DNA from: Rhizobium sp. Q54
Lineage (GTDB): Bacteria; Pseudomonadota; Alphaproteobacteria; Rhizobiales; Xanthobacteraceae
NCBI GenBank assembly: GCA_945861895.1
Contig: CAMAWF010000009.1
Location: forward strand, 1-64,000
Length of the DNA stretch: 64,000 nt
Direction of reading: 5' to 3'
Shown here: in pieces, positions 9,901-19,155 of the stretch
Numbering within the stretch: the stretch's first letter is position 1
How the letters are laid out: the number at the start of each line of letters is the position of its first letter
The notes under the pieces: model-generated
The model's input: only the letters and a program-made list of their open reading frames with translations
Database searches by the model: none
What the model was told of the DNA's origin: nothing
Position numbers and translations under genes: made by a program

Positions 9901-10467
9901 CATGCCCGGCGGGTAGAGATCGAGGATGCCGCCGCGCACCGCATAGTCGCCGGGCTCGCGCACGGTCGAGGCGCGCACAAACCCATTGAGTTCGAGCCAG
10001 CGCACAATGCTCGCCATGCCGAGCACGTTGCCGGGTGCGGCGGACAACGCCTGCAATGCGACAAGCTCTTTGGCCGGCACGCGCTGGAGCGCGGCATTGA
10101 CGGTGGCGAGCAGCACCGAGGGGCGCTCATTGCCCTTCAGACGCGCAAGTCGCGACAGCGCGGTCATGCGCTGCGCGACGACGCCGGCATGCGGCGACAC
10201 GCGGTCATAGGGCTGACAATCCCAGGCGGGAAATTCCTGCACGGCAATATCGGGAGCGAAAAAGGCGAGCGCGCGGGCGAGCGCCGCCATCCGCTGCCCG
10301 TCGCGGCAGATCACCGTCAGGCTTGTGGCCGGTGCGTTGGGCTGCGCGGCGATGGCGCGGGCGAGATCGGCCAGCACCAGCCCCTCGGCGCCGTCGGCGA
10401 CATTGGCGAGTGTGAGCGGCTTGCCGGGCGCGAGCGATTCAGCCGGGGATTTCTGCACGAGGTTCAT
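6952..10467 (-). CDS. mfd: Transcription-repair coupling factor
   Basis: A 1171-residue Mfd. It removes RNA polymerase stalled at DNA lesions and recruits UvrA. In order: a UvrB-like N-terminal module, the CarD-like RNA polymerase interaction domain (PGDLVVHVDHGIGRFAGLQ), the SF2 translocase with Walker A (GDVRFGKTE) and DEEQHFGV box, TLSATPIPRTL as motif III, and the C-terminal TRCF domain. The Walker A loop has Arg where the family nearly always has Gly (GDVGFGKTE), encoded by the rare codon AGA. The ATG at 10467 overlaps the stop of sdhE in an ATGA, so the two genes are translationally coupled. Length is normal for the family. Confidence 0.97.
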   Translation of the reverse strand: MNLVQKSPAESLAPGKPLTLANVADGAEGLVLADLARAIAAQPNAPATSLTVICRDGQRMAALARALAFFAPDIAVQEFPAWDCQPYDRVSPHAGVVAQRMTALSRLARLKGNERPSVLLATVNAALQRVPAKELVALQALSAAPGNVLGMASIVRWLELNGFVRASTVREPGDYAVRGGILDLYPPGMDMPVRLDFFGDALESIRSFDPQTQRTESQLRALDLVPVAEFQLVTETIRRFRTGYVAQFGAAAPDDLLYAAVSEGRRYPGMEHWLPLFHDKLDTLFDYLPGSAIVFEPLAEDAARERLTQIADYYDARKQALADHSSPPYKPLPPDRLYLAEKEWQGRLDAAALARLTPFAVPGSSAAVIDIGARQGRNFAAERAEPNANVFDAVTGHVQGLQASGKRVVIALWSEGSRERMGHVLADHKLTNLTAVASWPQALALPKSAIGLAVLGIESGFETGEIALVSEQDILGDRLVRPRRAARRAENFIAEVTSLAPGDLVVHVDHGIGRFAGLQTIEVGGAPHDCLEIHYAENAKLFLPVENIDLLSRYGSEQTGVELDRLGGGNWQARKARMKSRIREIAGELIKVAAERLLRQAPKLAVSAGAYDEFCAGFPYEETEDQQAAIEAVLADLASGKPMDRLICGDVRFGKTEVALRAAFAAVMNGKQVAVVVPTTLLARQHTKTFTDRFRGFPVKVAQASRLVSAVDLAKVKQELADGAVDIVVGTHALLGKAIQFNDLGLLVVDEEQHFGVVHKEKLKALRAEVHVLTLSATPIPRTLQLALTGVRDLSIIASPPVDRLAVRTFVSPFDPLIVREALLRERYRGGQAFYIVPRIEDIAGAKEFLDKNVPEARVAVAHGQMPPTVLEDIMSAFYDGKYDVLLSTTIIESGLDIPTANTLIVHRADMFGLSQLYQLRGRVGRSKIRAYALFTLPVKKPITAQAERRLKVLQSLDTLGAGFQLASHDLDIRGAGNLLGEEQSGHIKEVGFELYQQMLEEAVFSLRAGITAPVADKWSPQITIGTPVLIPEDYVADLAVRLALYRRLAEVEDEREIEAFGAELVDRFGPLPEEVEHLLQVVAIKSLCRRANVEKIEAGPKGVVLGFRDNTFADPDRLVAYIRERGSDARVRPDQKVVFFYEWDEPEQRLKGTTAILRKLANIAGQAKAA

Positions 10468-10757
10468 GTCACGTCGCGGGCGTTGAGATGGAAATCGCGC
10501 AGCCGCCGCAGCAGCAGCGTGTCGTAATCTGCGGGCGCCGTCAGTTCGCCGGTGACCCAGCCCAGCAGGTCTGGGTCCGGCATTGCGATCAGCCGCTCGT
10601 AGTCGTCCAGCTCGGCATCGCTGAATTGCGTCAGACAGGCGTCGGCGAAGCGGCCGAGGATCAGGTCCATCTCGCGGATGCCGCGATGCCACGACCGGAA
10701 CAGCAGCCGGCGGCGGCGCGGGTCAAGGCCGTCGCTCGATAGCGTCGATCCGGTCAT
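10464..10757 (-). CDS. sdhE: FAD assembly factor SdhE (DUF339)
   Basis: A 97-residue soluble protein with the RGxxE motif (HRGIREMDLILGRF) needed for covalent attachment of FAD to the succinate dehydrogenase flavoprotein. The rest (FSDAELDDYERLIAMPDPDLLGW) is typical of SdhE/YgfY. Its stop overlaps the mfd start by four bases. It diverges from recG across 116 bases that contain a hairpin. The sdhE-mfd order next to recG is common in related alphaproteobacteria. Confidence 0.95.
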   Translation of the reverse strand: MTGSTLSSDGLDPRRRRLLFRSWHRGIREMDLILGRFADACLTQFSDAELDDYERLIAMPDPDLLGWVTGELTAPADYDTLLLRRLRDFHLNARDVT

Positions 10758-10772
10758 CGTGTCTCCAACGCC

Positions 10773-10804
10773 AAAAACCCGGACGGAGCCGGGCGCGGGT
10801 TTTT
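10773..10804. other. Hairpin flanked by A and T runs in the sdhE/recG divergent region
   Basis: AAAAACCCG (10773-10781) and CGGGTTTTT (10796-10804) form an inverted repeat around a 14-base GC-rich centre. It has the form of a two-way intrinsic terminator, yet it lies between the starts of two divergent genes and would fall in the leader of sdhE, 15 bases upstream of its ATG. It could be a terminator insulating the two units or a leader attenuator. Confidence 0.55.
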
Positions 10805-10873
10805 ATATAACGAGGTCGCGGCACAATGTCAGGAGCAACTGCCTTGCGCTGAGAGCTGAGGTAAGCTGCATAA

Positions 10874-12970
10874 ATGCGCCCCAACCTGCTCAATCCCCTG
10901 TTTGCCGCGCTCACCAGCCTGTCCGGCGTGGGGCCCAAGCTGGAAAGGCTTTACCGCCGGCTGCTCGATAACGAAGCGCCGCGCATCGTCGATCTGTTGT
11001 TCCATCTGCCCTCGGGCACCGTCGATCGCCGCGCACGGCCGAAGCTCAACGAGGTGGTGCCGGGAACGCTTGTCACCGTGGCGGTGACCGTGGATCAGCA
11101 CCGCCCCTCGCCGCCGCATCGCGCACGCGCGCCCTATCGCGTCTACGCCCACGACGACACCGGCGATATCACGCTCACTTTTTTCAATGCGCGCAAAGAT
11201 TATCTGGAAAAGCTGCTGCCCGAGGGCGAGCTGCGATACGTCTCCGGCACCGCCGAACTTTACGACGGCATGCTGCAAATGGTGCACCCCGACCGCGTGG
11301 TGGACGAAGCCGGGTTCGCCACGTTGCCGCTGGTCGAGCCGGTCTATCCGCTCACCGAGGGCTTGGCCCTCAGCAATGTGCGCCGGGCAATGGAAAGCGC
11401 TCTCGGCAAATTGCCGGATTTGCCGGAATGGCAGGACGATGCGTGGCTGGCGCGCGAGCGCTTTCCCGCTTTTGCCGAAGCGCTCAAAAGCCTGCACCGG
11501 CCGGCCGAGCCGCGCGACGTGCTGCCCGATACATTGGCCTGGGCGCGGCTTGCGTTCGACGAACTGCTCGCCGGCCAACTTGCGCTCGCACTTGTGCGCG
11601 CGCATATGCGGCGCCAGGCAGGACGCGGCAGCGCCAGCGAAGGGCTGCTGCGCACGCGCATCGTCGACGCATTGCCTTATTCGCTCACGCCTTCGCAGCA
11701 GCGCGCGCTCGGCGACATCATCACTGATCTGGCGCTGCCGCAACGGATGCTGCGATTGCTGCAGGGCGACGTCGGCTCGGGCAAGACGGTGGTGGCGCTG
11801 CTCGCCGCGGCGACGGTGATCGAGGCTGGGCGGCAGGCGGCCCTCATGGCGCCGACGGAACTGCTGGCGCGCCAGCATCACAACACCATCGCCCCCTTGG
11901 CGCAGGCCGCCGGTTTGCACGTCGCGATCCTCACCGGGCGCGAACGCGGACGCGAACGCGGCGATATTCTGGCCCGGCTCGCCATCGGCGACATCGATCT
12001 TGTCGTCGGCACCCACGCGCTTTTCCAGGATGAAGTTGCATTCAAGGATCTGGCGCTGGCGATCGTCGACGAGCAACACCGTTTCGGCGTGCACCAGCGG
12101 CTCGCGCTGACGCAAAAAGGCGATGCCGTCGATGTGTTGGTGCTTACGGCGACGCCAATCCCGCGCACGCTGGTGCTGACATACTTTGGCGACATGGACA
12201 TTTCCGAATTGCGCGAAAAGCCGGCGGGGCGGCAGCCGATCGATACCCGCACGATTCCTTTATCGCGCCTCGATGAAGTGGAAGCAGCGGTCGGCCGCGC
12301 GCTCGACGAGGGCCAGCGCGCTTATTGGGTCTGCCCGCTGGTCGAGGACTCCGAGAAGATCGATCTTGCCGCCGCCGAGGCCCGGTTTGCGGAACTCAAG
12401 GAACGTTTCGGTGCGACCGTCGATCTCGTCCACGGCCGCATGAAGGGACCGGAGAAAGACAGAGCAATGTCGCGCTTTGCCGCCGGTGAGACGCGGCTGC
12501 TGGTCGCCACCACGGTGATCGAGGTCGGCGTCGATGTGCCGGAGGCGACCGTCATGGTGGTCGAGCACGCCGAACGTTTTGGTTTGGCGCAATTGCACCA
12601 ACTGCGCGGGCGCATCGGCCGCGGCAGCGCACGCTCGACCTGCCTGCTGCTCTACAAGGCCCCGCTTGGCGAGACCGCCAAGGCGCGGCTCGCCATCTTG
12701 CGCGAAACCGAGGACGGATTCCGCATCGCGGAGGAGGACTTGCGGCTGCGCGGCGAAGGCGATCTGCTCGGTACGCGGCAGAGCGGCCTGCCCGGCTTTC
12801 GCATCGCGCGCATCGAACTGCACGGCAAATATCTCAGCGCCGCGCGCGACGATGCGGCATTGGTCATGTCACGCGATCCGGGTCTCACCACGCCGCGCGG
12901 CGCGGCGTTGCGCCATCTGCTCTATCTGTTCGAAAAGGACGAAGCGATCCGGCTGATCCGCGCCGGCTAA
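10874..12970 (+). CDS. recG: ATP-dependent DNA helicase RecG
   Basis: A 698-residue branched-DNA helicase that reverses stalled replication forks. The N-terminal wedge/OB domain starts with LTSLSGVGPKLERLYRRL and includes DDTGDITLTFFNARKDYLEK. The helicase part has Walker A (QGDVGSGKT) near residue 298, the DEQHRFGV box near 398, TATPIPRTL, and motif VI HQLRGRIGRG. The start is the ATG at 10874. The stop codon abuts the stop of the convergent DUF502 gene. Confidence 0.97.
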   Translation: MRPNLLNPLFAALTSLSGVGPKLERLYRRLLDNEAPRIVDLLFHLPSGTVDRRARPKLNEVVPGTLVTVAVTVDQHRPSPPHRARAPYRVYAHDDTGDITLTFFNARKDYLEKLLPEGELRYVSGTAELYDGMLQMVHPDRVVDEAGFATLPLVEPVYPLTEGLALSNVRRAMESALGKLPDLPEWQDDAWLARERFPAFAEALKSLHRPAEPRDVLPDTLAWARLAFDELLAGQLALALVRAHMRRQAGRGSASEGLLRTRIVDALPYSLTPSQQRALGDIITDLALPQRMLRLLQGDVGSGKTVVALLAAATVIEAGRQAALMAPTELLARQHHNTIAPLAQAAGLHVAILTGRERGRERGDILARLAIGDIDLVVGTHALFQDEVAFKDLALAIVDEQHRFGVHQRLALTQKGDAVDVLVLTATPIPRTLVLTYFGDMDISELREKPAGRQPIDTRTIPLSRLDEVEAAVGRALDEGQRAYWVCPLVEDSEKIDLAAAEARFAELKERFGATVDLVHGRMKGPEKDRAMSRFAAGETRLLVATTVIEVGVDVPEATVMVVEHAERFGLAQLHQLRGRIGRGSARSTCLLLYKAPLGETAKARLAILRETEDGFRIAEEDLRLRGEGDLLGTRQSGLPGFRIARIELHGKYLSAARDDAALVMSRDPGLTTPRGAALRHLLYLFEKDEAIRLIRAG

Positions 12971-13729
12971 TTACTTTGCGATCGTCTTCATCTTTGCCGA
13001 CTGCGCCGCCCGCGCAGTCGCCGCCATCGATGCAAGTTTCTTTTGCGCATCGGCCTGCGGCTGCACCATGCCAGCCGACATCACCAGCGTCATCGCGGAT
13101 TCCACCGAGATGTCGAGTTCGATGATGTCCTTGCGCGGCACATAAAAGAAAAATCCGGTGGTCGGATTCGGCGTGCATGGCAAAAAGGCAGAGACATGCT
13201 CGCTCTGCGGCAGGCGCGTCGCGATTTCCGCGCTCGGCGGCTGCGAGAGGAACACCAGCGACCACATGCCGGGCGCCGGGAACTCCACCAGCGCAGCGGT
13301 GCGGAAGCTCGATCCCGACTTCGAGAACAGCGTCTCGAAAATCTGCTTCATGGTCTTGTAGAGCGGCCGCACAATCGGCATGCGGCCCAATATCTTCTCG
13401 CCCATTTCCACCAGCGTGCGCCCGACCAGATTTGCGGTGAGGAAACCGAGCAAGGTCAGCGCCAGAAAAGCGATCACAAGACCGGTGCCCGGTATCGGAC
13501 CCGGCAGATAAGTTTCCGGCCGATAGACTGGCGGAATGAACGGCCGCACCAGGTCGTCCACCCAGGTAATGAACGACCAGGTGAGATAGGCGGTGATGAA
13601 GAGCGGCCCGGTCAGGATCAATCCGGTGAGAAAATAATTACGGATACGCGCGCCGAAGCTGCCTTTGACCGGCGGCGGGGCCGGAAACGCGGGCGGCGGT
13701 ACGCGTGATTGATCGTCGAGCGATGTCAT
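12971..13729 (-). CDS. DUF502 inner-membrane protein
   Basis: A 252-residue protein of the DUF502 family. A proline-rich N terminus is followed by two membrane segments (about 31-52 and 82-103), then a conserved soluble part with LGRMPIVRPLYKTMKQ and an NPTTGFFFYVPRKDI segment. The biochemical role of DUF502 proteins is unknown. It starts 9 bases after the end of glmS and is probably co-transcribed with it. Confidence 0.9.
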   Translation of the reverse strand: MTSLDDQSRVPPPAFPAPPPVKGSFGARIRNYFLTGLILTGPLFITAYLTWSFITWVDDLVRPFIPPVYRPETYLPGPIPGTGLVIAFLALTLLGFLTANLVGRTLVEMGEKILGRMPIVRPLYKTMKQIFETLFSKSGSSFRTAALVEFPAPGMWSLVFLSQPPSAEIATRLPQSEHVSAFLPCTPNPTTGFFFYVPRKDIIELDISVESAMTLVMSAGMVQPQADAQKKLASMAATARAAQSAKMKTIAK

Positions 13730-13738
13730 GATGCTATT

Positions 13739-15565
13739 CTATTCCACGGTGACCGATTTCGCGAGGTTGCGCGGTTGATCGACATCGGTGCCGATCGCCG
13801 CCGCCGTATGATAGGCGATCAATTGCACCGGGATCGCATAGACCAGCGGCGTCACCGTCGACGCCATTTCCGGCAGCGCCAGCGTCACAACGGAATCGAT
13901 TGTCGCCTCCTGCGCGCCTTTCGGGTCGGTGACGAGAATAATCCTGCCGCCGCGCGCCGCCACTTCCTGCATGTTCGACACCGTCTTGTCGAACACGCGG
14001 TCATAGGGCGCAATCACGATCACCGGCATGGTTTCGTCAATCAGCGCAATCGGACCGTGCTTGAGTTCGCCGGCGGCATAGCCCTCGGCGTGGATGTAGG
14101 AGATTTCCTTCAGTTTAAGCGCGCCTTCAAGCGCGATCGGAAAACTGGTGCCGCGGCCGAGATAAAGCACGTCGCGGCATTTGGCGAGATCTTGCGCGAG
14201 CGCCTCGATCTGCGGCTCCAGCGCCAGCGCGGCCGCCATGTGGCGCGGCACCTCGATCAGCGCGCGCACAAGATTTCTCTCATCGGTCTCGGACAGTTCG
14301 CCGCGCGCGCGGCCGGCGGCGACGGCAAGACAGGCAAGTACCGCGAGCTGGCAGGTGAAGGCCTTGGTCGAAGCAACGCCGATTTCGGGACCGGCCAGCG
14401 TCGGCATCACCACGTCGCTCTCGCGCGCAATGCTCGATGTCGGGACGTTGACGACCGACAAAACGTGCTGCTTGTGCTCCTTGGCGTAGCGCAGCGAGGC
14501 AAGCGTGTCCGCGGTCTCGCCCGACTGCGAAATGAATATCGCCAGATCGCCGTCGTTGAGCGGCGCGCCGCGATAGCGGAACTCCGAGGCGATATCGATC
14601 TCGACCGACAATTTTGCGAAACGCTCGAACCAGTATTTGGCGACAAGCCCGGCGTAAAACGCCGTGCCGCAAGCCGATATAGAGATGCGCTTGAAATTCC
14701 GGAAATCGAACGGCAGCACGCCCGGCAGCCGCACGCGCTCCGCCGTCATGTCGATGTAATGCGCGAGCGTGTGGCCGACCACTTCCGGCTGCTCGTGGAT
14801 TTCCTTGGCCATGAAATGCTTGTGGTTGCCCTTATCCACCATGTGGGCCGACGCCGTGGATTTCACCACCGCGCGCTCGACCACGCCGCCCTTGGCGTCG
14901 TGCACTTCGACGCCCTTATGCGTCAACACAGCAAAGTCGCCGTCTTCCAGATAGCTGATCGTGCTTGTGAACGGCGCAAGCGCGATCGCATCGGAACCGA
15001 GATACATTTCACCCTTGCCGTAGCCGATGGCGAGCGGCGAACCCTTGCGCGCACCGATCATCAGATCGTTTTCGCCGGAAAACAGAAACGCGAGAGCGAA
15101 TGCCCCACGCAATTGCTTGAGCGCGGCTTCGACAGCTTCGACCGGCGACTTGCCGCGGCCCATCTCCTCGCTGACCAAATGCGCGACGACTTCGGTGTCG
15201 GTTTCGCTGCCGAATTTGGCGCCGTTCTTGCCGAGCGCCTCGCGCAATTCGCGAAAATTCTCGATGATGCCGTTGTGCACGACGGCGACGCGCTCGGTGG
15301 CGTGCGGATGCGCGTTGTTCTCGGTCGGCCGGCCGTGCGTCGCCCAGCGCGTATGGCCGATGCCGACGGTGCCCTGCAGCGGCTCGCGTTGCAGCCGCGC
15401 TTCGAGCTGCTTGAGCTTTCCTTCGGCGCGGCGGCGCGTCAGCGTGCCGTTTTCGAGCGTGGCGACGCCGGCGGAGTCATAGCCGCGATATTCGAGGCGC
15501 TTGAGCGCATCGACCAGCTGACCCGCGACCGGCTTGACGCCAAGAATGCCGACGATTCCGCACAT
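13739..15565 (-). CDS. glmS: Glutamine--fructose-6-phosphate aminotransferase (isomerizing)
   Basis: A 608-residue enzyme making glucosamine-6-phosphate from fructose-6-phosphate and glutamine, the entry step to UDP-GlcNAc, peptidoglycan and LPS. The N-terminal Cys nucleophile follows the initiator Met (CGIVGILG), and the glutaminase domain has EYRGYDSAGVA and HTRWATHG. Two SIS domains carry the sugar site (ACGTAFYAG, SQSGETADTLASLRYAKE). The C terminus AKSVTVE is canonical. It lies 152 bases after glmU on the same strand, so two successive hexosamine steps are linked. Confidence 0.98.
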   Translation of the reverse strand: MCGIVGILGVKPVAGQLVDALKRLEYRGYDSAGVATLENGTLTRRRAEGKLKQLEARLQREPLQGTVGIGHTRWATHGRPTENNAHPHATERVAVVHNGIIENFRELREALGKNGAKFGSETDTEVVAHLVSEEMGRGKSPVEAVEAALKQLRGAFALAFLFSGENDLMIGARKGSPLAIGYGKGEMYLGSDAIALAPFTSTISYLEDGDFAVLTHKGVEVHDAKGGVVERAVVKSTASAHMVDKGNHKHFMAKEIHEQPEVVGHTLAHYIDMTAERVRLPGVLPFDFRNFKRISISACGTAFYAGLVAKYWFERFAKLSVEIDIASEFRYRGAPLNDGDLAIFISQSGETADTLASLRYAKEHKQHVLSVVNVPTSSIARESDVVMPTLAGPEIGVASTKAFTCQLAVLACLAVAAGRARGELSETDERNLVRALIEVPRHMAAALALEPQIEALAQDLAKCRDVLYLGRGTSFPIALEGALKLKEISYIHAEGYAAGELKHGPIALIDETMPVIVIAPYDRVFDKTVSNMQEVAARGGRIILVTDPKGAQEATIDSVVTLALPEMASTVTPLVYAIPVQLIAYHTAAAIGTDVDQPRNLAKSVTVE

Positions 15566-15717
15566 CCGCCTGGATGATCCCTGTTGATGCCCCGGATGGG
15601 GATATCACGTTACGGTTTAAGCGGTGCAACCGAGCGAATGGAAATCAAATGGCGTTTCGTCCTGTGACAATTGCCGTTAGGCCGCAAATGCGGGCGGGCA
15701 ATCGTCCAATCGACTGG

Positions 15718-17070
15718 TTACGGCTTCTTCTTGCCCGTCGCCTGCAATCCGCGCAAGCGTGCCGCGCCGCCTTCCTTAATGACCTGCTTGCCGCGCCCGA
15801 GCGCCAGCGCATCCGCCGGCACGTCCTCGGTGATGACCGAGCCGGAGCCGACATAGGCGCCGTCGCCGATCTTCACCGGCGCCACCAGCGCCGTATTCGA
15901 TCCGATGAAGGCGCCTTTGCCGATATCGGTGCGGTGTTTTCCCGCGCCATCGTAATTGCAAGTGATGGTGCCGGCGCCGACATTGGCGCCCTCGCCGACC
16001 CGCGCGTCTCCGATATAGCTGAGATGATTGGCCTTGGCGCCGGCCTCGATCACCGCCTCCTTGACCTCGACGAAATTTCCGATGCGCGAACCTTCGCCGA
16101 GTTTGGTGCCGGGACGCAAGCGCGCGAACGGCCCGACCGAAACGCGCGGGCCGACATGCGCGCCCGCAAGATGCGAAAACGAATGGATGACGGCGCCGTC
16201 GTCGATCACAACGCCGGGACCGAACACCACATGCGGCTCGACCACGACATCCTTGCCGAATTTGGTGTCGGCCGACAGGAATACGGTTTCCGGCGCCTGC
16301 ATTGTCACGCCGGCTTCCAGCGCCGCGCGGCGCAAGCGCTGCTGCAAGACCGATTCCGCTTCCGCAAGCTGTGCCTTGGTGTTGATTCCGCGCACATCGT
16401 CCTCCTCGGCTTCGATGACGGCCGCTTTGAAGCCCATATCCCGGGCGATGGCAACGGCATCGCTCAAATAGAATTCATGCTTGCGATTGTCATTACCGAT
16501 GCGATTGAGGATGGCCAGGGCCTTGTCGCCGGCAAGCGCCATCAGCCCCCCGTTACAGTGCATGATCTTGCGCTCCTGCGCGCTCACATCGCTGTCCTCG
16601 CGAATGGCGGCAAGCTCATTGCCCTGCATCACCAGCCGTCCATAGCCGGCCGGATCGGCGGGCCTAAATCCCAGCACCGCAACCGCCGCGCCGCCGGCAA
16701 GCGCTGCGCGCAAACCGGCAAGCGTTTGCGGCCGCACCAGCGGCGTGTCGCCGAAAATCACCAAGATATCGTCCGGCCCGCGCGCGATCGCTGCTTTTGC
16801 CGAGAGCACTGCATGCGCCGTCCCGCGCCGCTCGGCCTGTTCGAATATCTCCGCCCGCGGCGCAATCCGCAGCGTCTCGGCGGCAATCTCTGCATGCTTC
16901 GGCCCGGCGATGACCGCGATATCGACGCCGTCTGCCCCCGCAAAGGCGTCCAGCACATGCGCGAGCATCGAGCGGCCGGCGATGGCGTGCAGAACTTTTG
17001 GGCGGGATGAGCACATGCGGGTGCCCTCGCCGGCGGCGAGCACGATCGCCAGGCAGGTTCGAGCGTTCAT
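15718..17070 (-). CDS. glmU: Bifunctional GlcN-1-P acetyltransferase / GlcNAc-1-P uridyltransferase
   Basis: A 450-residue enzyme forming UDP-GlcNAc. The N-terminal pyrophosphorylase has LAAGEGTRM. The C-terminal half is a left-handed beta-helix of hexapeptide repeats ([26 protein letters not shown]). The ATG at 17070 overlaps the stop of the upstream MetE-like gene in an ATGA, so translation is probably coupled. Although the reading frame stays open further upstream, that part lies inside the preceding gene in another frame. Confidence 0.97.
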   Translation of the reverse strand: MNARTCLAIVLAAGEGTRMCSSRPKVLHAIAGRSMLAHVLDAFAGADGVDIAVIAGPKHAEIAAETLRIAPRAEIFEQAERRGTAHAVLSAKAAIARGPDDILVIFGDTPLVRPQTLAGLRAALAGGAAVAVLGFRPADPAGYGRLVMQGNELAAIREDSDVSAQERKIMHCNGGLMALAGDKALAILNRIGNDNRKHEFYLSDAVAIARDMGFKAAVIEAEEDDVRGINTKAQLAEAESVLQQRLRRAALEAGVTMQAPETVFLSADTKFGKDVVVEPHVVFGPGVVIDDGAVIHSFSHLAGAHVGPRVSVGPFARLRPGTKLGEGSRIGNFVEVKEAVIEAGAKANHLSYIGDARVGEGANVGAGTITCNYDGAGKHRTDIGKGAFIGSNTALVAPVKIGDGAYVGSGSVITEDVPADALALGRGKQVIKEGGAARLRGLQATGKKKP

Positions 17071-18233
17071 GCCAACGGCACCATCGACAGCTTGGGATCG
17101 GTCGCCGGGATATAGGTTTCTTCCAGGCCGAGTTCCTTGCGCACGATATTTGCGCCGCGCACCAGCGACACCATTTTGTAGAAGGCGTGCATCCGGCTCA
17201 TCGACTGACGGCCGAAGCCGCAATCGCTGGTGAGGATCAACCGCTCCGGCTCGATATACTTGAGCGCGCGGCGAACGAGGTCGGCGACCTCCTCGGGACG
17301 TTCCACCTGCAAAGTGCGATGGCTGATGACGCCGAGCGCGATCTTTTTGTTCTTGGAAATCATTTTGCCGAAGTTTTCGAGATCGATGCCGCCGTTCGAG
17401 GCGCCTTCGACGGTGAGCACGTCGATGTCGAGCTCGTTGAAATAAGGAAGCGCCTTGGCATAGGACTGCACCTTGGCGATGCGTTGCGCCGCCGGGCTGC
17501 CCCAGCAGGTGTGGCACCAGACCTCGCATTTTTTGCGTAGACCGGCGACCTCGACGTTGAATGCCGCAACCCATTTCTCCGGCTTGAGGCTCGGATCGTT
17601 GATGATCTGGTGGATCGCCGGCTCCTCGACCTGCAGCAGCGGCGCGCCAGCGTCGGCGAGCGCATGGTATTCCCGGTTGAGCGCCTTCGACATATCCATC
17701 AGCAATGCGTGCCGGTCCTTGTAGTGCTCGTCGGTCAACATCAGCGCGAGAATCTGCGCGGAGATCGAACCGATCTTGACCGGCCGGTCGGTCATCGGCG
17801 CGATCGCCTTGTAGGCGCGGTCGAGTTCCAGAGTTGTTTCGCCGATCTTGCCTTCGACCGGCGGCGTCATGCTGGCCTCGATCACCTCCCACATCAAATC
17901 GCCGGGGCCCTTGTCGGCCATGAAGCTCGCAGGCGGCCGCTCGACGCGCGGCGCGCCGATGCCTTGCATGCGCTCGGTCGCGTAGCTCACCCAGCTTCGC
18001 CCGGCGACGTCATCGTCGAGCCGGGCGTCGCCATCGACCATGATGTCGATGCCGGCACGGTGCTGGGCCGCGACATGGCAAGCCAGACAGTCGAAGTGCT
18101 GTTCGCGATAGGCGTGTTGCGAAAAACCATGCGACAGCGGCATGCCGCGCAGGTTCGCCGTGTACCAGCTCGGCCGCGGCAATGCCCCGGTGGTGGTGGT
18201 GAGCAGCGCCTTGTTTTTTGTGGCGGTGAACAT
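17067..18233 (-). CDS. Core methionine-synthase-like protein (MetE C-terminal domain family)
   Basis: A 388-residue cobalamin-independent methionine synthase II-like protein holding only the catalytic barrel; the N-terminal half of full-length MetE is absent. The four zinc ligands of MetE appear to be kept: His and Cys in CHTCWGSP, Glu in [10 protein letters not shown] and Cys in LTSDCGFG. Methyl transfer to a thiol is therefore plausible, but the acceptor and donor are unknown. It is the first gene of a leftward unit that continues into glmU, glmS and DUF502. It diverges from the gene at 18379 across 145 bases. Confidence 0.85.
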   Translation of the reverse strand: MFTATKNKALLTTTTGALPRPSWYTANLRGMPLSHGFSQHAYREQHFDCLACHVAAQHRAGIDIMVDGDARLDDDVAGRSWVSYATERMQGIGAPRVERPPASFMADKGPGDLMWEVIEASMTPPVEGKIGETTLELDRAYKAIAPMTDRPVKIGSISAQILALMLTDEHYKDRHALLMDMSKALNREYHALADAGAPLLQVEEPAIHQIINDPSLKPEKWVAAFNVEVAGLRKKCEVWCHTCWGSPAAQRIAKVQSYAKALPYFNELDIDVLTVEGASNGGIDLENFGKMISKNKKIALGVISHRTLQVERPEEVADLVRRALKYIEPERLILTSDCGFGRQSMSRMHAFYKMVSLVRGANIVRKELGLEETYIPATDPKLSMVPLA

Positions 18234-18378
18234 CGAACCTCACACGAAATTTGTATTTGCGCCGGCAAGCCTGTGGGCAAAGCAGCGATACAGATTGCTG
18301 AATCGACCGCAATGGAAGCGACCATGACAGGATTCTGCTAATGTTTTCAATGAGCTGATTCGCCGTTCGGAGAACTTT

Positions 18379-19110
18379 ATGGCGATCAAGGCACAGGTTG
18401 CTGCGCCCAAGCCGAAAAACAAGCCGTTCGACATGCGCGCCTTGTGGCGGCTTGGGTTCTGGGGCTCATCGGCCGCCGTCGCCCTTGCGGCCGTGGTGAT
18501 CGTCACGCAATCGGATACCGGAGCGCAGCGCCTACAGGTGGCGGTTGCGAATGTGCGCGACCCGGCCATGCCCGCTCTCCCGACCATCGCGCAACTCATC
18601 CCGCGCGACGCCGACAGCGCGGGCGAAACACGGCGCCTGGCCGCGGCGGTACGCGATCTGAGAAACGACCGCGACCGGCTGCTCACCCGCATCGCCGGCC
18701 TCGAACGCAATCTCGACGACATGACCGGATCGATCAAAACTGCCCCCGCTTCGGCCCGCTCCGAAGCGCATACCGCTTCCGCCGCGCCTGCAATTACCAA
18801 CGTCACGCCGGCGCCCGCCGAGCTCACCGCTGCGCGGATGGAATTCGGCGCCGATATCGGTGGAGCGGCCAGCATGGAGGCGCTGCGCTCGCAATGGGCG
18901 GCGGCGAAGGCCAATCACGGTCCGCTGTTCGAAGGTTTGCTGCCGGTGGTGGGCGTGAACGAAAGCCGGCCCGGAATGCCGGAACTGCGCCTCATCGTCG
19001 GCCCGCTCGCCAATGCCGCCGCAGCGGCAAAATTATGTACGACGCTTGCGGCCGCGCGTATGGCGTGCCGTGCTGCCGTCTTCGAGGGGCAACGGCTGGC
19101 CGCGCGATAA
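18379..19110 (+). CDS. Single-pass membrane protein with coiled coil and SPOR-like tail
   Basis: A 243-residue protein. A short cytoplasmic N terminus is followed by one membrane segment (about residues 26-47), a helical stretch with heptad character (TRRLAAAVRDLRNDRDRLLTR), an Ala/Pro linker, and a C-terminal domain (about 175-240) with the pattern of a SPOR peptidoglycan-binding repeat (LRLIVGPLANAAAAAKLCTT). This suggests an envelope or septal role. The SPOR reading comes from pattern only and needs a profile search. Confidence 0.7.
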   Translation: MAIKAQVAAPKPKNKPFDMRALWRLGFWGSSAAVALAAVVIVTQSDTGAQRLQVAVANVRDPAMPALPTIAQLIPRDADSAGETRRLAAAVRDLRNDRDRLLTRIAGLERNLDDMTGSIKTAPASARSEAHTASAAPAITNVTPAPAELTAARMEFGADIGGAASMEALRSQWAAAKANHGPLFEGLLPVVGVNESRPGMPELRLIVGPLANAAAAAKLCTTLAAARMACRAAVFEGQRLAAR

Positions 19111-19155
19111 TTGCCGGATGCGCTTGTCCCCGGCATAATCGCCGTGGAGCCTGCG

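Noticed and set aside
7879-10527. An 882-codon open frame opposite mfd
   Set aside because: Same reason: shadow of mfd, without domains or a ribosome-binding site.
13709-15577. A 622-codon open frame opposite glmS
   Set aside because: Antisense shadow with His/Arg-rich composition; glmS is certain.
15566-15717. A glmS riboswitch or small RNA between glmU and glmS
   Set aside because: The glmS ribozyme belongs to Gram-positive bacteria and no matching structure or clear terminator is visible in these 152 bases.
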